Source: Gerris lacustris
Taxonomy: Eukaryota > Arthropoda > Insecta > Hemiptera > Gerridae
Assembly (NCBI GenBank): GCA_951217055.1
Contig: OX578278.1
Location: 44,219,574-44,283,573, forward strand
Direction: 5' to 3'
DNA: 64,000 nucleotides
Shown piece by piece: positions 37,801 through 49,334 of this stretch; the stretch's first letter is position 1; the number at the start of each line of letters is the position of its first letter. The translations under genes and the position numbers were made by a program. The notes beneath the pieces were generated by a model. The model worked only from the letters and a program-made list of their open reading frames with translations, had not been told where the DNA came from and ran no database searches.

Positions 37801-40800
37801 ATTTACCCTCCCCTTCCCCTCCTTAATATAACTAGTTTTATGATAAGGATACCAACGAACCCTTTTTACGTGAGACTTCACAAACAGAGAAGTATATTTT
37901 TATATATTTTTTCCTCATTTTTAAGGCCTTTCCTTATGGGGAATAGGCAGTGGCGTAGCTAGACCATAGGGACCCCTTCGCTAAAGAAAATTGATGAGCA
38001 AAAAAAACCTCTTGCGTTCAGGATTGGGGGCCCCCTCGACGTTGGTACAAGGATAGTAATTCCAGTTATTGGGGCCCCCTCGCACTGGGGGGCCGAGATG
38101 CGGGCCCCCGTGTGCCCATAGTTAAGCCACTAGGAATAGGGAGCCCTTTTATGGGGGATTTGGTTTGGTAATTTCGGGGGTAATATGGAAACGACCACCA
38201 TTTTGGAAACGATATATATTTGTAATCTACATTTCAATACCTTTACAATGATACCCTTCTAAAAAATTACAAAAAATCGCAATTGCTCGCTGATCGAAGA
38301 AATTTTGAGTTGTGACTTCACAGGATTTTTCCTGTTTTTGGGCAAGTTTAACTTGTCTACCGAATTTCAAATCTCTAGCTACAATAGGTCGGGGGTTTGA
38401 TCCAAGATGCGAAGGATGATCTACCAAAAGCATAAGGGTTTCTAGGATGACCTCAAACCCAAAAAATGATTTCGATTGTAGCATCGCGATAAATTAAATC
38501 TTATTTGTTTAACTTTTTTTCATTTTAGGGAAAATGATGCAAGGTTATGGTTAGTTTAGGTTAAGTTTATTACTTTTTGACCTGACCTAACCTAACACTA
38601 ACCTTCCAACATAACTATATAAAACGTGACACTTTGTGTATTTTTAAAAAATAGAAAATACGGAATTTATCGAGATAATACAACCAGAATAGTTTTTAGT
38701 GTCCTGAGATACTGTAAAAAAGACAAATCCTGTAACAAGGAACAGTTTAAAAAAAATAAACGAAGTAAATCAGACAGTACGAAATAGGCCAAATAGTGCA
38801 GATTGATGTCAAAAGAGAAAACTTTACTAAAGAATGCATATGATCCTTAAAATTCACGAAATTTTTCTAGGGCCCCCAACTTCGTCTGAGACCTGCAATA
38901 GCTCGACCACCCCTCAAAATCCAATGTCCCGTTTTGGACTAAACTTTATATCATGGCCACCCTAAGAAAACATATTTTTATTTTTTTTCATAAACTATTG
39001 AATTTTAAATGACATAGTTTATTATAAATTCTAAGTGATATTGCATAATTGCTATTTACTGATCTATTTTATCTAGAATGATTAGGAGCACAACTATTAT
39101 TTATTACATTTACTACTGTTAAGTGACTATTTCAGTTTGCTATTTTTATAAAAATACTTGTGTTCATAGTTTTGTCAACGAACTACACCGCAGGTTTACT
39201 TTATTTTATGACAAAGTAAAAATCAAATTCCACATAAGAGATGCATAAAAACGCTGTTTTGAGAGGTCATATTTTCAAAATTTTCCGGGGGAGGACCCCC
39301 GGACCCCCCTCCCGGAATGTGTCCCCCCCAATATTGTACTGCTGACGACGCCCATGCTATGAGGAATTTTAATTATCATGAGGAAATGTTATTCTTCCAA
39401 TATACTATCATAATAAAAAATAATGCGTAAAGAAGAAAGAAGTAGTATAAACTATGGAGAGAGAAGCAAAACACGCCAGGAAACAGATATCAAGAAACGA
39501 AACTAAAACAAATAAGATTATAGTTCAACAGTAGTGTAACCTACTCCGTCTATTAGTAGTTCTTGTCGAGTTCCTGCTATTCTGTCTAAAAACAGTTCCA
39601 CTTTTTGTTGGAACACAGGACTAAAAGTTCCAGAACCGTCCGAGAAGCTTGATGGAACGGTCTTTTGATAGTGCGCATGATCCAGACAGTTCTAGAACTG
39701 CCAGAGGCTCTTTTGGAACCAACCTACTATTATCTTATGATGAGGAAAAGTGTTATAATCTGTGAAGATAGAGGACAAGAAGTAGCAAGCATGTACATAG
39801 GGGATAAACAGTTGCGAGTATAGTGAAACAGTGAACAGTTTTCAAGTCATTGTGTGAGTGAAGGAGTAGAGAAGGGGATGCCAAGAAGAGAGCCAAAGTG
39901 AGGCCTGAAAATATCAGAGCACTCATCACCTTTGTAAAACAAACCATTAGAGAGTTTAAATAAGACGTACTTTTGATTGCCGTGATACTTTAATTTTTAT
40001 GTCATTTTAAAATGCCGTACGACTTCATAACTGAGTAAAAACAAGATGTATACAAAAGACATAGTGAGGGCCATAGGAAGGTTACGTCTAGTCAGGTTAT
40101 ATTTATGTTTTTAACAGTTTTTTTTTTTTATTTTAGAGATAAACACAAATGATGTTAAAAAAGTAAAGTAAAAAAGGGGATATGACAACAGTGACGGATT
40201 AAAGTATCACATCTTTTCACAGTACGACAATTTTATATGTGCGCATGTGTGTGTGGTTTGACCTCGGAAAGACGTATTACATTAATTGCACTTCAAGTCT
40301 TATTTAAACTCTATTGTGTTTAGCACTTCATCTACACCAAATCTTTGTAGCTCCTCTTTACTAACTTGCATTCCTCAACAAGTTTACTTAGTATGAGTGT
40401 ATGAGATTTACTTATGTAGAGATCTATTATGTGCAGTGCACCTCTTTCCTTTTATCCTAATTCTCTAGTACTATCGTCCCCTAAGGCTGTTTGAAAAAGA
40501 TAAGTGTGCCACAGACATTAAGACATAATTTTTAATATAACTCCTAACATTCAACTGTATTCTAATTGACTTTTTTTTTCTTTTTTTTTTGTAGGTAACT
40601 TCGTTGGATGGAGTGGCAGCAGATGTAAGTGAGAATGACCAAAGGAGATTACGACTTGGTAACTTAGACCCACGTGTTACTGAGTGAGTGAATTATACAT
40701 CCTATTAATTAAATATATTTAATGAAATTATTATGTTCAAATAAGTTGTGATGCAGAATAGTCATCTTAATTAGTTAGTTTCTGTTTATGAGAAGCTAAT

Positions 40801-42618
40801 CATTTAATTGAATAAAAGTTAGTACTCAGATTGGAAAACCTCTGATAAACTAAAGCATGACACTCCACCTTTAGATATAACTTAAACAATTATTTACGTG
40901 TGTTTGAACTATATTTATCTAATCATGGTTTTGTTTTTATTTTTATTGGTTTCAACTTGTTAAACTACTGCAAAAATATGGCCCGCTTGAAAAGTTTGAC
41001 CTAATCTATCACAAGAGTGGGGACCTCGCTGGTCAACCAAGAGGATTCGCTTTCGTTACATTTAAGGAGATTTCTGATGCAATGTTGTTCATGCAGGTTA
41101 TGGATGGGAAAATGGTTGGATCCAGAACTTTAAATGTCAAATTAGCTCACAGTATTAATAAAGTCAGTATACTTTTTTTAAACAATAATCTATGCATTTT
41201 TATTGTTTTAATGTATTGCTTAAGAGGAATCAATTTATTTAATTCCTTTAATATATTGTAATTTGTTTTAGGATGATTTTGATAAACCAGCTGTCGAAGT
41301 TAATATTCCTGTGTTAGCTGGAGCCAAAGAAATAAAAAAACCTAGGTAAGCCCATTTTAGTTTCGTGGAATCATTATAGTTTCTTCATAAAATAAAAGGT
41401 GGGTTCATAGTATAAATATATCCATGAAAGCCATGGAGGTCACTGTATGGTTTCATCCACCTTTCCTTCTTTGTGCGCTCAGATTATAAACAAAGCCGAA
41501 TATATTATTACTAAAATACAATACTATCTTTCTAAAGAATGGTTTGAAAATGAAAGTAAATATTATAATAGTAAATATAAATAATATATGAAATAGTAAA
41601 TATATGATAGTAAATATTAAATAATATTTAATATTTACTATGTTAATGGAAAACTCAAAAATGAAAACAAAAATATAAGCAAGAGGAAAGAGAACTGGAA
41701 GGTTTAATCCAGCTTTTGAGCATCAACATTAGAAAGTTGTATGGAACCAACTTTACCTGCGTCATGATAAGACAGCCATAGATTTAACATAATGCGTGAA
41801 CAACACGTGCTATGAACCCAGCTTAACTAATAATGATTTTTGAATGAACTCAGGTTCTCTGGTTGAAAGTTCCTATACAAAAAAAAAAAATTATCTCTTT
41901 AACTCTTGATTTACAAGGGATTTGTTGGTAAAACCAAAAAAAAGAACCCCTTATAGTTTTGTTCTTGTGTCTGTTTGTCATTCTGTACAATTTCAATAAC
42001 TTTTAAACCAAAAGAGACAATAACATGAAACTTTAAACTATTAAAGATCTTTTTACTGGGCCATAGAACAAATGAGATTAGCAGTATGATCTGATTCACT
42101 AGAAATCTCAAATTTCTCAGTAATTTTGCTTTTTTTATGGGGAGTTCCTCTGCCTATTAATAATTTCATGTTCGCAATACCAACATAACCCTTTTTACCT
42201 GTGAGATTTCACGCCCAACTATTTTATTTTTTCCAGCCAAACTTTTAAAACATTATACAAGTCTGTACAACTACCCTCAATTCATAATTTTGAACAGAAA
42301 TTTAATAATAATCCATCATTCCAAGTTTTGAGTGTTTAAATGAATTTTTAATTATTTCTCCCCTTTTATATATTATATATCTGTATTATAAAAATAAATA
42401 TTGTTGACTCTAGATACTCTTTTTTCAGTCGTGAAGCCCAGATTAAATTGATAGAAGGTAAACTGAAAAAGATGGCAGAAAACAGCGATGATTTGGCTAA
42501 TGCAAGTTGTCAACCCATTCTTGAATTCCGTCAAAATATTCAAATAAAAAAGACTTACAGAACAACTAAACAAGTTCCTTACAAGAAAAATTATAAACCA
42601 CACAACAGAAGACTGTGA
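34824..42618 (+). CDS. RBM18: RNA-binding protein 18 (RBM18)
   Basis: RBM18 is a small RRM protein conserved in animals; its molecular role is little known. Coding exons: 34824-34832 (only Met-Glu-Arg), 40595-40683, 40949-41162, 41272-41345, 42429-42618; 191 residues, as in human (190). The RRM covers about residues 21-100, with RNP2 LRLGNLD and RNP1 RGFAFVTF, and the family stretch KFDLIYHKSGDLAGQPRG. The conserved tail is IKLIEGKLKKMAEN. Exon 2 ends with a strong donor (GA/GTGAGT). The only position that continues the conserved protein (VTE-FQLVKLLQKYG) has TG instead of AG before it at 40947-40948. No AG exists between the in-frame stop near 40917 and the RRM codons. Intron 1 (5.8 kb) is loaded with transposons. 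The poly(A) signal is probably AATAAA at 43004. Confidence 0.92.
36673..39356. mobile_element. Non-autonomous hAT element with 8-bp TSD
   Basis: The 8-bp direct repeat CTATGAGG flanks it at 36665-36672 and 39357-39364. The TIRs read CACGGGCGTCGTC and, inverted, CATGGGCGTCGTC. Long C and G tracts follow the ends, for example at 36967-36989. At 2.7 kb it has no recognisable transposase. It also contains segments shared with 41930-42190. The 8-bp duplication and CA-type ends fit the hAT superfamily. Confidence 0.82.
37948..38132. mobile_element. hAT MITE nested in the larger hAT element
   Basis: It is flanked by the 8-bp repeat GGAATAGG (37940-37947 and 38133-38140). The left end is CAGTGGCGTAGCTA; the right end, inverted, is TAGTGGCTTAACTA. 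Only 185 bp long and G/C-rich inside. The CAGTGGCGTA end is a widely seen hAT terminus. Confidence 0.82.
41930..42190 (+). repeat. Dispersed repeat also found within the hAT element
   Basis: It shares ATGAAACTTT...TATTAAAGATC, TGATCTGATT(T/C)ACTAG and AACCCTTTTTAC with segments near 37325, 37694 and 37858. It lies in RBM18 intron 4. Mobility type unknown. Confidence 0.5.
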
Positions 42619-44111
42619 ATATAATAGGGTCAATCAATATATTATTGTAACTAATTATTTTTATTTATTTTTGTCTTTTCTGTTATGACATGGAATGTTA
42701 ATGTTGTACAAATATTATTAATATTGAATTTAAGGAAATATTGTGAATAGTAGAGGCTCCATTTCTTCTTTTAATTTTTAGGATTGTTAGATAATCTAAT
42801 GACTAAGTTGTTAACACTGTGTTCTTAAAAGTTAGAAGGGGTAAATACTTATACTCTTTAATTTTGTAACCTGTTATTTTAACAACTAACTGTTTTTTAA
42901 ATAATTTCCTTCTTAAGAAGATGTAAAAAAGTTAAAGACTAGGTTGTTTTTTTTTAAAAAAAACAATGTATTTTTTTCTAGCAAATTTTATTTTGTTCTT
43001 ATTAATAAAATAAATTAAACTATTCTAAAAAGATTTAACACTTAGACGGCAGACTACATTCCGGGAATGTGGTCTCCCAGTTACACTGCTGTAATTTTTT
43101 TAATATCCAGGACCACGGTTCAGATTCTATCTAAAGAGTAATGTGCATTTGTACAGTTATATACATACATTAAGCTCTCCCTTAGCTTTTGAGTCCTCTC
43201 TACTACTGTAGAGGGGACTCTGGTAAACAAATAGAACTTTTAGCCTTAAATATATGGTGGCCATCAGATGCGAATAGGAGTGGCGTCATGCTCTGTTAGG
43301 GTTCTCTGCTTCTTTCCGATCATCACAACCTACTAGTTCGTTACGTAGAAAGGATGCTTTTGCTCCATTTTCTGTTTTCACCCCACTTAAGATGGATTGG
43401 ATGTAACCATTCATCAATTCTAGTGATCTCTGAGGTATCTTCAATTTTACATTAGACTTATGTATACTAACAGCTTTTTCAATTAAATGTGATTGGAGAC
43501 AGAGCATATCATTTTAGTTTAATTAAGTGAATTTAAATATTTATATGAATTGGTTTTGGTTTGGATTTTTAACAATGAATGATAGTGATTTAGATTCTTA
43601 CTTAATGATAGTTAAGTGTTATATGATATCATCTAGGGGTTGTAAAAAGGGGTTTCTACTCTTATTTAAATAATTCATGTATTTTTAGGAACCTAGACTT
43701 CAAATTTTATAATGTACTGAGTCTGTCGCCATGACAAAATAATATCATTATACCTCTTTTCAGCATTATTTCTATTAATGCTTAATGTCTGTAGTTTCTG
43801 TCACAGATTATGCTTTTAAATCAATTTTAAAAAATAACAATAAATAAGATTGAAAACCTTGTTACTTGACTGTTTAGAAATAAATTAAGGATTGAATGTT
43901 TTCTTTTCTTTCTTCTATGAATATCACATATTAATTCTATTGAATATCATATATTTTTCATTTGATGTGTGGTAGATAATTGTAACAAAAAATAGATCTT
44001 CTAAATGTTTGACTGAATTATTTTTAATGGTACCATTAATTTTGTATATTTACATACTATAATATAATTTTTTGTAATAAAAATTAATATTTTTAATTTA
44101 TATTTATTTTT
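42619..44111. other. Convergent 3' flanks of RBM18 and MRPS25
   Basis: RBM18 and MRPS25 converge here. AATAAA at 43004-43009 is the likely RBM18 signal. TTTATT at 44103-44108, only a few bases past the MRPS25 stop, reads AATAAA on the minus strand. A SINE-like repeat lies at about 43030-43300: GACGGCAGACTACATTCC, a B-box-like CACGGTTCAGATTC, and a tail with GTGGCCATCAGATGCG resembling 27690-27715. Confidence 0.5.
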
Positions 44112-46609
44112 TTAATCATCCTTGGCGTATATATATTTTCCTCTCATATGCTTTGGCAATGGAACAATCCTCGGGCAGGGAACTTGACCAAGTATTTCAC
44201 ACATGCAATGTCTTTCACATTGATACCCAAAGTTTGCTGGATTATCGGTTTGGGCAATCGCTTCTTCTTTTAACTTTTGCCTAAAAAAAAAAATATATAT
44301 AAATCAGTACTTCGCTTTTAATGCAACTGCAAATAATAAATGATGGAGCAAATGCCAAGGAACTACCATGCCCTTCTTTTCTATCTATGTAGTGATGGGG
44401 TCAGATCATCGTCTCCCATCACCTACCTCATGATACAATATGAACTAATTACAAAAAAAAATGTTAAAAAAGTAAAAAAAAAAAAAGCAATAATCACTAC
44501 CTTATACACCAACCTGGATTTGAAAAGCAATTATTACAAGAGGGTACACAGACAATAAACAATTATTACAGCAGACAAAAATGTATAGTTCTTACGAAAG
44601 TATAAAGAATTTAATAAAACTTACTCTGATTTTCCAATTACTTTGATTAAATGGTTAAATATATCCTCCTTGTCTTTACTATCAACATCAACAATCATTT
44701 TTTCACCTCCCTCTAAAAGTATAATAGAAAGACAATAAATATTACAAAATTACATTTTCACGATCATTAATCAAATATAAAGTATTACAAAACAGTAAAA
44801 TATTTTTAGATATAAATGATTAAAAATTAAGTACCAAAATAGCATGTGATAAATGGAGTTGGAGTTAAATTTTTAAAAGTGACACACTGAACGTTGGGAT
44901 TTTTGTACTGCACCTGTGGTAACTTCCAAAAGACAAAATCCCTGCAACATTAATCATGATGAAAAAAAGTGAGTATATTAAGGATAAGTTAGCATGAAGC
45001 CAGCCAATTCACATATTCTTAGGCTTTTAAGAAGACTTTGTTTAGAGAGAAAGGGGGAGGCAAGAGCAGGGGAGCAAAGAATGACAGTTTGATTTCCCTT
45101 GATTCATGATAATCGAGGTTTAATAATCCTTTGTTTCATAGGAATTAAAAATTTGGTGAACTAAGGCAAGCGGTGTGGTAAATGGCCTTTTTTTATTCTT
45201 ATTGCTTTCTATTAGTTATTAGTTGTTACTGTAATTAACCAGTTTAGACAAGCATCTGAGTAAATGCGTTATTAAATGGCAAAAGTAATAAGTTTGCGAT
45301 AATTGTTAAAATGTGCAATTATTGTTTAATGATAACTTTTGTTTCATTAATAACAGTAGTCAGAATCTATATTTATATAATAACAAAGTTAATAGAGAAA
45401 TTAAATCAGAAAAATAACATCAATTTTAAACACAAAGGGTTAGAAAAGCACGAAGCAGACAAATATGTTTTGAGTTAATTAATCTAGTGGGTTGCCAGAA
45501 GTAAAGCAAATAAAACCCCTTAGTTGCCTACCATATTCTAGAAGTAGTAAGGTTCTAGTACTAGATGGGTAGGACAGACCACTAGTTCAAACATAGCAAT
45601 TAGGCCATCTCTAAGGTAGAGAGTGTGGTCATTTAACTAGCCACATCATGCCTCTGTACAATGTACCTCCGAAGCGAGTATGGTGTGATCATAAGTGAGT
45701 AATATAAATCAGAGCATCACAGCGAGGGATCGATCCCATGACCTCATGGCATCCTTGATTCATTGATAGCCGAGCGAACGTGGCAAGTAATTTAATTCCA
45801 CTCAGCCACGCCGGTCTCTACTATATTCTAAATCTTAGCCTGGGAATACAAATAAATGTCCTTTTCGCCCATAGATAATAAAGCAGATGACCTCGGTTTA
45901 TACTTAAACAAATAGATAAAGTTATTCCCACAATTCTATATCAATGCATGTTTAACCATACTAATTTATATAAAGTATATTTTTTCTTTCTTGATGGATA
46001 CTAATTTATAATAAGTAGCTCGGAAAGAAGAGCTTGGGCTGTCCTACCAATAAAGTTACGTAGCATTTGGATGGGTGGCCGCATCTCTGGGTTCCATTCC
46101 CGGACCTGGCCCCCCACTTAGTGTTCACCAAGCATCGCTGTATAACTGGGTTGCTGCTTATGTGAAGTGGTGACTTCATGATTGTGTATGCCAATTATAA
46201 GGTTTATACAGCTTATAGAGTGACACACTAACCCCGTGTCATCCATAACATATATTGTTATATAAGCTCTTTAACAGGCATAGGCCCTCCACGGGCTGTT
46301 GAGCCTCAGAGTTAGTATTTTCTTTCAATTTAGAATAGTGTCATGTACATTATAATATTAATATGCCATGCCATAAAGAGACCTGGAAAAGTAAAACACC
46401 GACAGGCCATTGATAGCAAAAGTAGTAGGTTTATATCAGCTTTTATAATAATATAAAATAAAATATGTATACCTTGCACCGCTATGATGGTCTCCACTTG
46501 TGTTGTAGTTAACCGCAAATATTTTGACCCTGTCTTTAAAGTAAAGTTTGCCTGATTCTAAATACTTTAAAGTTCTCCTTATAGGAGCAGCTCCTTTCAT
46601 AAAAGGCAT
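44112..46609 (-). CDS. MRPS25: Mitochondrial small ribosomal subunit protein mS25
   Basis: This is a structural protein of the mitochondrial small ribosomal subunit. Exons in coding order: 46473-46609, 44835-44941, 44625-44712, 44112-44280; phases agree and give 166 residues (human 173). Family features are the start [17 protein letters not shown], then [31 protein letters not shown], and the C-terminal block NPANFG...[23 protein letters not shown]. The cysteines of the C-terminal block (QCERHCMCE and QVPCP) may be the metal-binding site described for this protein. The ATG is the first codon of the family start. The 1.5-kb first intron contains two SINE-like insertions. Divergent from GHITM, 1.6 kb apart. 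Confidence 0.94.
45541..45818 (-). mobile_element. tRNA-derived SINE with target duplication
   Basis: On the minus strand the head reads GACCGGCGTGGCTGAGTGG (A box) and further on GGGATCGATCCC (B box). CATATTCTA before (45532-45540) and TATATTCTA after (45822-45830) suggest a slightly decayed target-site duplication. The family is the same as 29683-29935. It is in MRPS25 intron 1. Confidence 0.7.
46015..46320 (+). mobile_element. SINE-like element with 5S-like head
   Basis: The head contains ATTTGGATGGGTGGCCGC, close to the 3' domain of 5S rRNA (TTGGATGGG.GACCGC), followed by a B-box-like GGGTTCCATTCCCGG. The tail (GCTTATGTGAA, GAGTGACACACTAACC, TAGGCCCTCC) matches the minus-strand copy at 29080-29350. 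It also lies in MRPS25 intron 1. Confidence 0.6.
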
Positions 46610-48215
46610 TTTAGTTTATTTGTATTGTAACAAATTTAGAGCCGATTAAACTAAAAGTTCTACAACATATCAAAATAATACTAATAATGGACTAAATTTA
46701 AGACCAAATGTGTGGAGACAAAAAATAAAAGCCTGAATTTTTTAAACTAAAACTAATTAATCTCCTTCAGTTTAATTCTAAAATTATCAATTTTCATTTC
46801 ACTATACATTGGCACACCGATAAACTGTCTCTGTCGGGAGTCGGGATCAGTCGGGATATATATTTATCTATTTATCTCTGACTCTGACTACAACCTATGG
46901 ACTACAACTACCAACACCAACTATCTACGTGATAAATGAAAATGAAAAATGTATTTCAATTTTCAGTTGTTGGAAGTCAAATCAAAAGTGAAATATGGAA
47001 CAGTATGATTCCTTTTTGAAAACGTTGATATCCTTTCATTTCTATAACCTCACAGTTTTTTTTGAGAACAGGCAAGCAAGTTGCAAGTTTTTTGCGTCAA
47101 TTTCTTAATTTTTCTAATATTTTTTATTTCTCTTTTATTATTGGGATAGGACTAAATTTTGTATATCGGAGTAAATCAATCACCAAACGTAAGTTATGTG
47201 TATCTGATAATTATATATCCCTTGTATTATTATGTTATAAATTGGTTGTCATTGCATCATATTATTTTGTCAAAAAGTAGGTACTATCTGCAAAGACGTA
47301 ATATAGTATAAAAATAAATCATGAACAACGGTAAATACTAAATGTGCATTTAGAGTCCTACTTATTTCTATTTTTCCGATCTACTTGGATTTTTTTGAAC
47401 TGTTAATTTTACATGGTAGATTTTCGATAGTCAATAATTGTTTGTTTAAAAACATGAAATTACCACTTACGCTCTTACTTTGGCAAAAAGAAGCACCACT
47501 CTTCTGTAAATTGAAGAGTAAATTAATACCTCTTTGTCGTAATAGTTAGACTCATGGACATTATAATTTTTATTTATAACAGTGATATTCCTTTGTCCCA
47601 AAGTAAGTACTTCAGACTAAAATGTTGAGATAACATCGCTTACGAAATTTTTTTTTTGTTTTTTTCTATTACAGTATTTTATGTGTTTGTGCATCCATTT
47701 TAAAAGTTCCTAAGTTTTAAGGCTAAACTCGGCAATAGTGTACCCCTTCCGTGTATTTGATGTTTTTCGAAGTCGTACAGTTGGCTTCGATATATCAATT
47801 CATCCCTTCCATTCGTATATAATAATATATGTATATAATAATTATATATGTATGGTTTGTTCATAGGAGAGTTGATATCCCTTTGTCAAAAAATACGTTG
47901 GAGTGAGAAGGGGTGCGCTATTGCCGATATTTACCAGTTTTAAAAAGTAAAAGGAAACAGTTAAAAAAAAGGAAGTACAAAAAAGTGATCTGTAAAAATA
48001 TAATCTGCTGCAAAGTTTTCTTTTAATTTTTTATTCCAAGCTTGGTTATACCTACCATTAAATCATTAATTTTATTCACTATTTCTTACCCCTGTAATTT
48101 GTGCAATCACTTTTTAATACACTTACATTATTTTTTTTAATAGTTTTAGTGTTAATTAACCTGATCTTCTACAAATAAATCTTAACCCTGATTTTCCAAT
48201 TAATGTTTTAGAGCA
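46610..48215. promoter_or_regulatory. Divergent region MRPS25/GHITM
   Basis: It contains the MRPS25 promoter and 5' UTR and the GHITM promoter. GHITM must have a 5' UTR exon here, because an acceptor (TGTTTTAG, ending 48211) precedes its ATG by four bases. I cannot locate the TSS. No coding resemblance is seen. Confidence 0.45.
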
Positions 48216-49239
48216 ATGTTGGCAGCTAGGTTGTGCCATATTCAGATCGCTCCTGTGATCAGGTCGTCATTTGTCAGCTCTGGTTTCAAAGCAAAAACTC
48301 CGAACGTTCGACTGATTCTACGACGTAATTATGCTGATGAATCAAGAGGCTCATGGACAAGGACAGCACGTCGCCGCACACTCAAGGAAAGAGCTATGGA
48401 ACCAACTGAGGGAACACGTAATTAAAATTAATATATTATTGCAACTTTTTTATAAATATTTTTTATTTTGTTCTTTTCTTAATACTTTGTTATCATTTTG
48501 TTTTGCAGCATTTGCAGTTGGTTCTGCTGCAGTTGCTGGTGGGGCTGCTTTTGGTTTAGGAGCCTTATGCTATTACGGAATGGGTTTATCTAAGAAAGCT
48601 GGATTTGCAGACCAAGCTGTGTAAGTGGTTTTTAATTTCTTTCTCATTTTGTCATGTTCAGGAGCAATCTTCATAAAGAAAGGTGTGGTATAATTTTTTT
48701 AGGCTTTAATTTAAGTTAATTGTTCTAGTCAAGAAATGGAATGGAATTATCCCTTTCCCACTTTTATTAAGTAACATCCCTAAAAATTATGGGTAATTAA
48801 TAATAAAGAAAGTCCAGTCATGCACCATGACTTAATGAGCGAATTTTCAAAGAAATCTGCATATTATTGTCTTATGATAACATAGGAAAATTTGGATGGG
48901 TGAAAAAAAAAAAATTGTACAAAGGGGGGGGGGGGGGGGTACGGAGTACAAAAGTCAAAATAGTATATACCCTTCAAGATTCATGTCTTTAGAAAGCTCT
49001 TTAAGAGTACAGTAATTGTTGTTATGTACATTTTTGTCATTTGTAAAATGACAAAAAATTCCAATTTTGTAAAATGGAAAAAACACGTTTATATGTCTAT
49101 ATTGTCAAAATTTGACCCCTAAATGGACTCCAAAAATGTTTGCCAACAAACTCATCCTTTCTTTTGATATTATTGAAATTTTAAAATTGTTAAGATTTTT
49201 TAAGTGCATCCTAGGGTGAGATATCGTCTGGGTGACATT

Positions 49240-49334
<95 letters not shown>

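Larger units (their letters stand above)
35571..39726. mobile_element. Decayed DNA transposon with palindromic subterminal motifs
   Basis: The ends TAGGTTTGTTCC (35571-35582) and, inverted, TAGGTTGGTTCC (39715-39726) match at 11 of 12 bases. Both are followed about 30 bases inward by GTTCTAGA. Related motifs cluster at both ends, including the perfect palindrome CAGTTCTAGAACTG at 39687-39700. Without the younger hAT element nested inside it, it would be about 1.5 kb. I see no target-site duplication and no transposase, so the boundaries are tentative. Confidence 0.45.
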
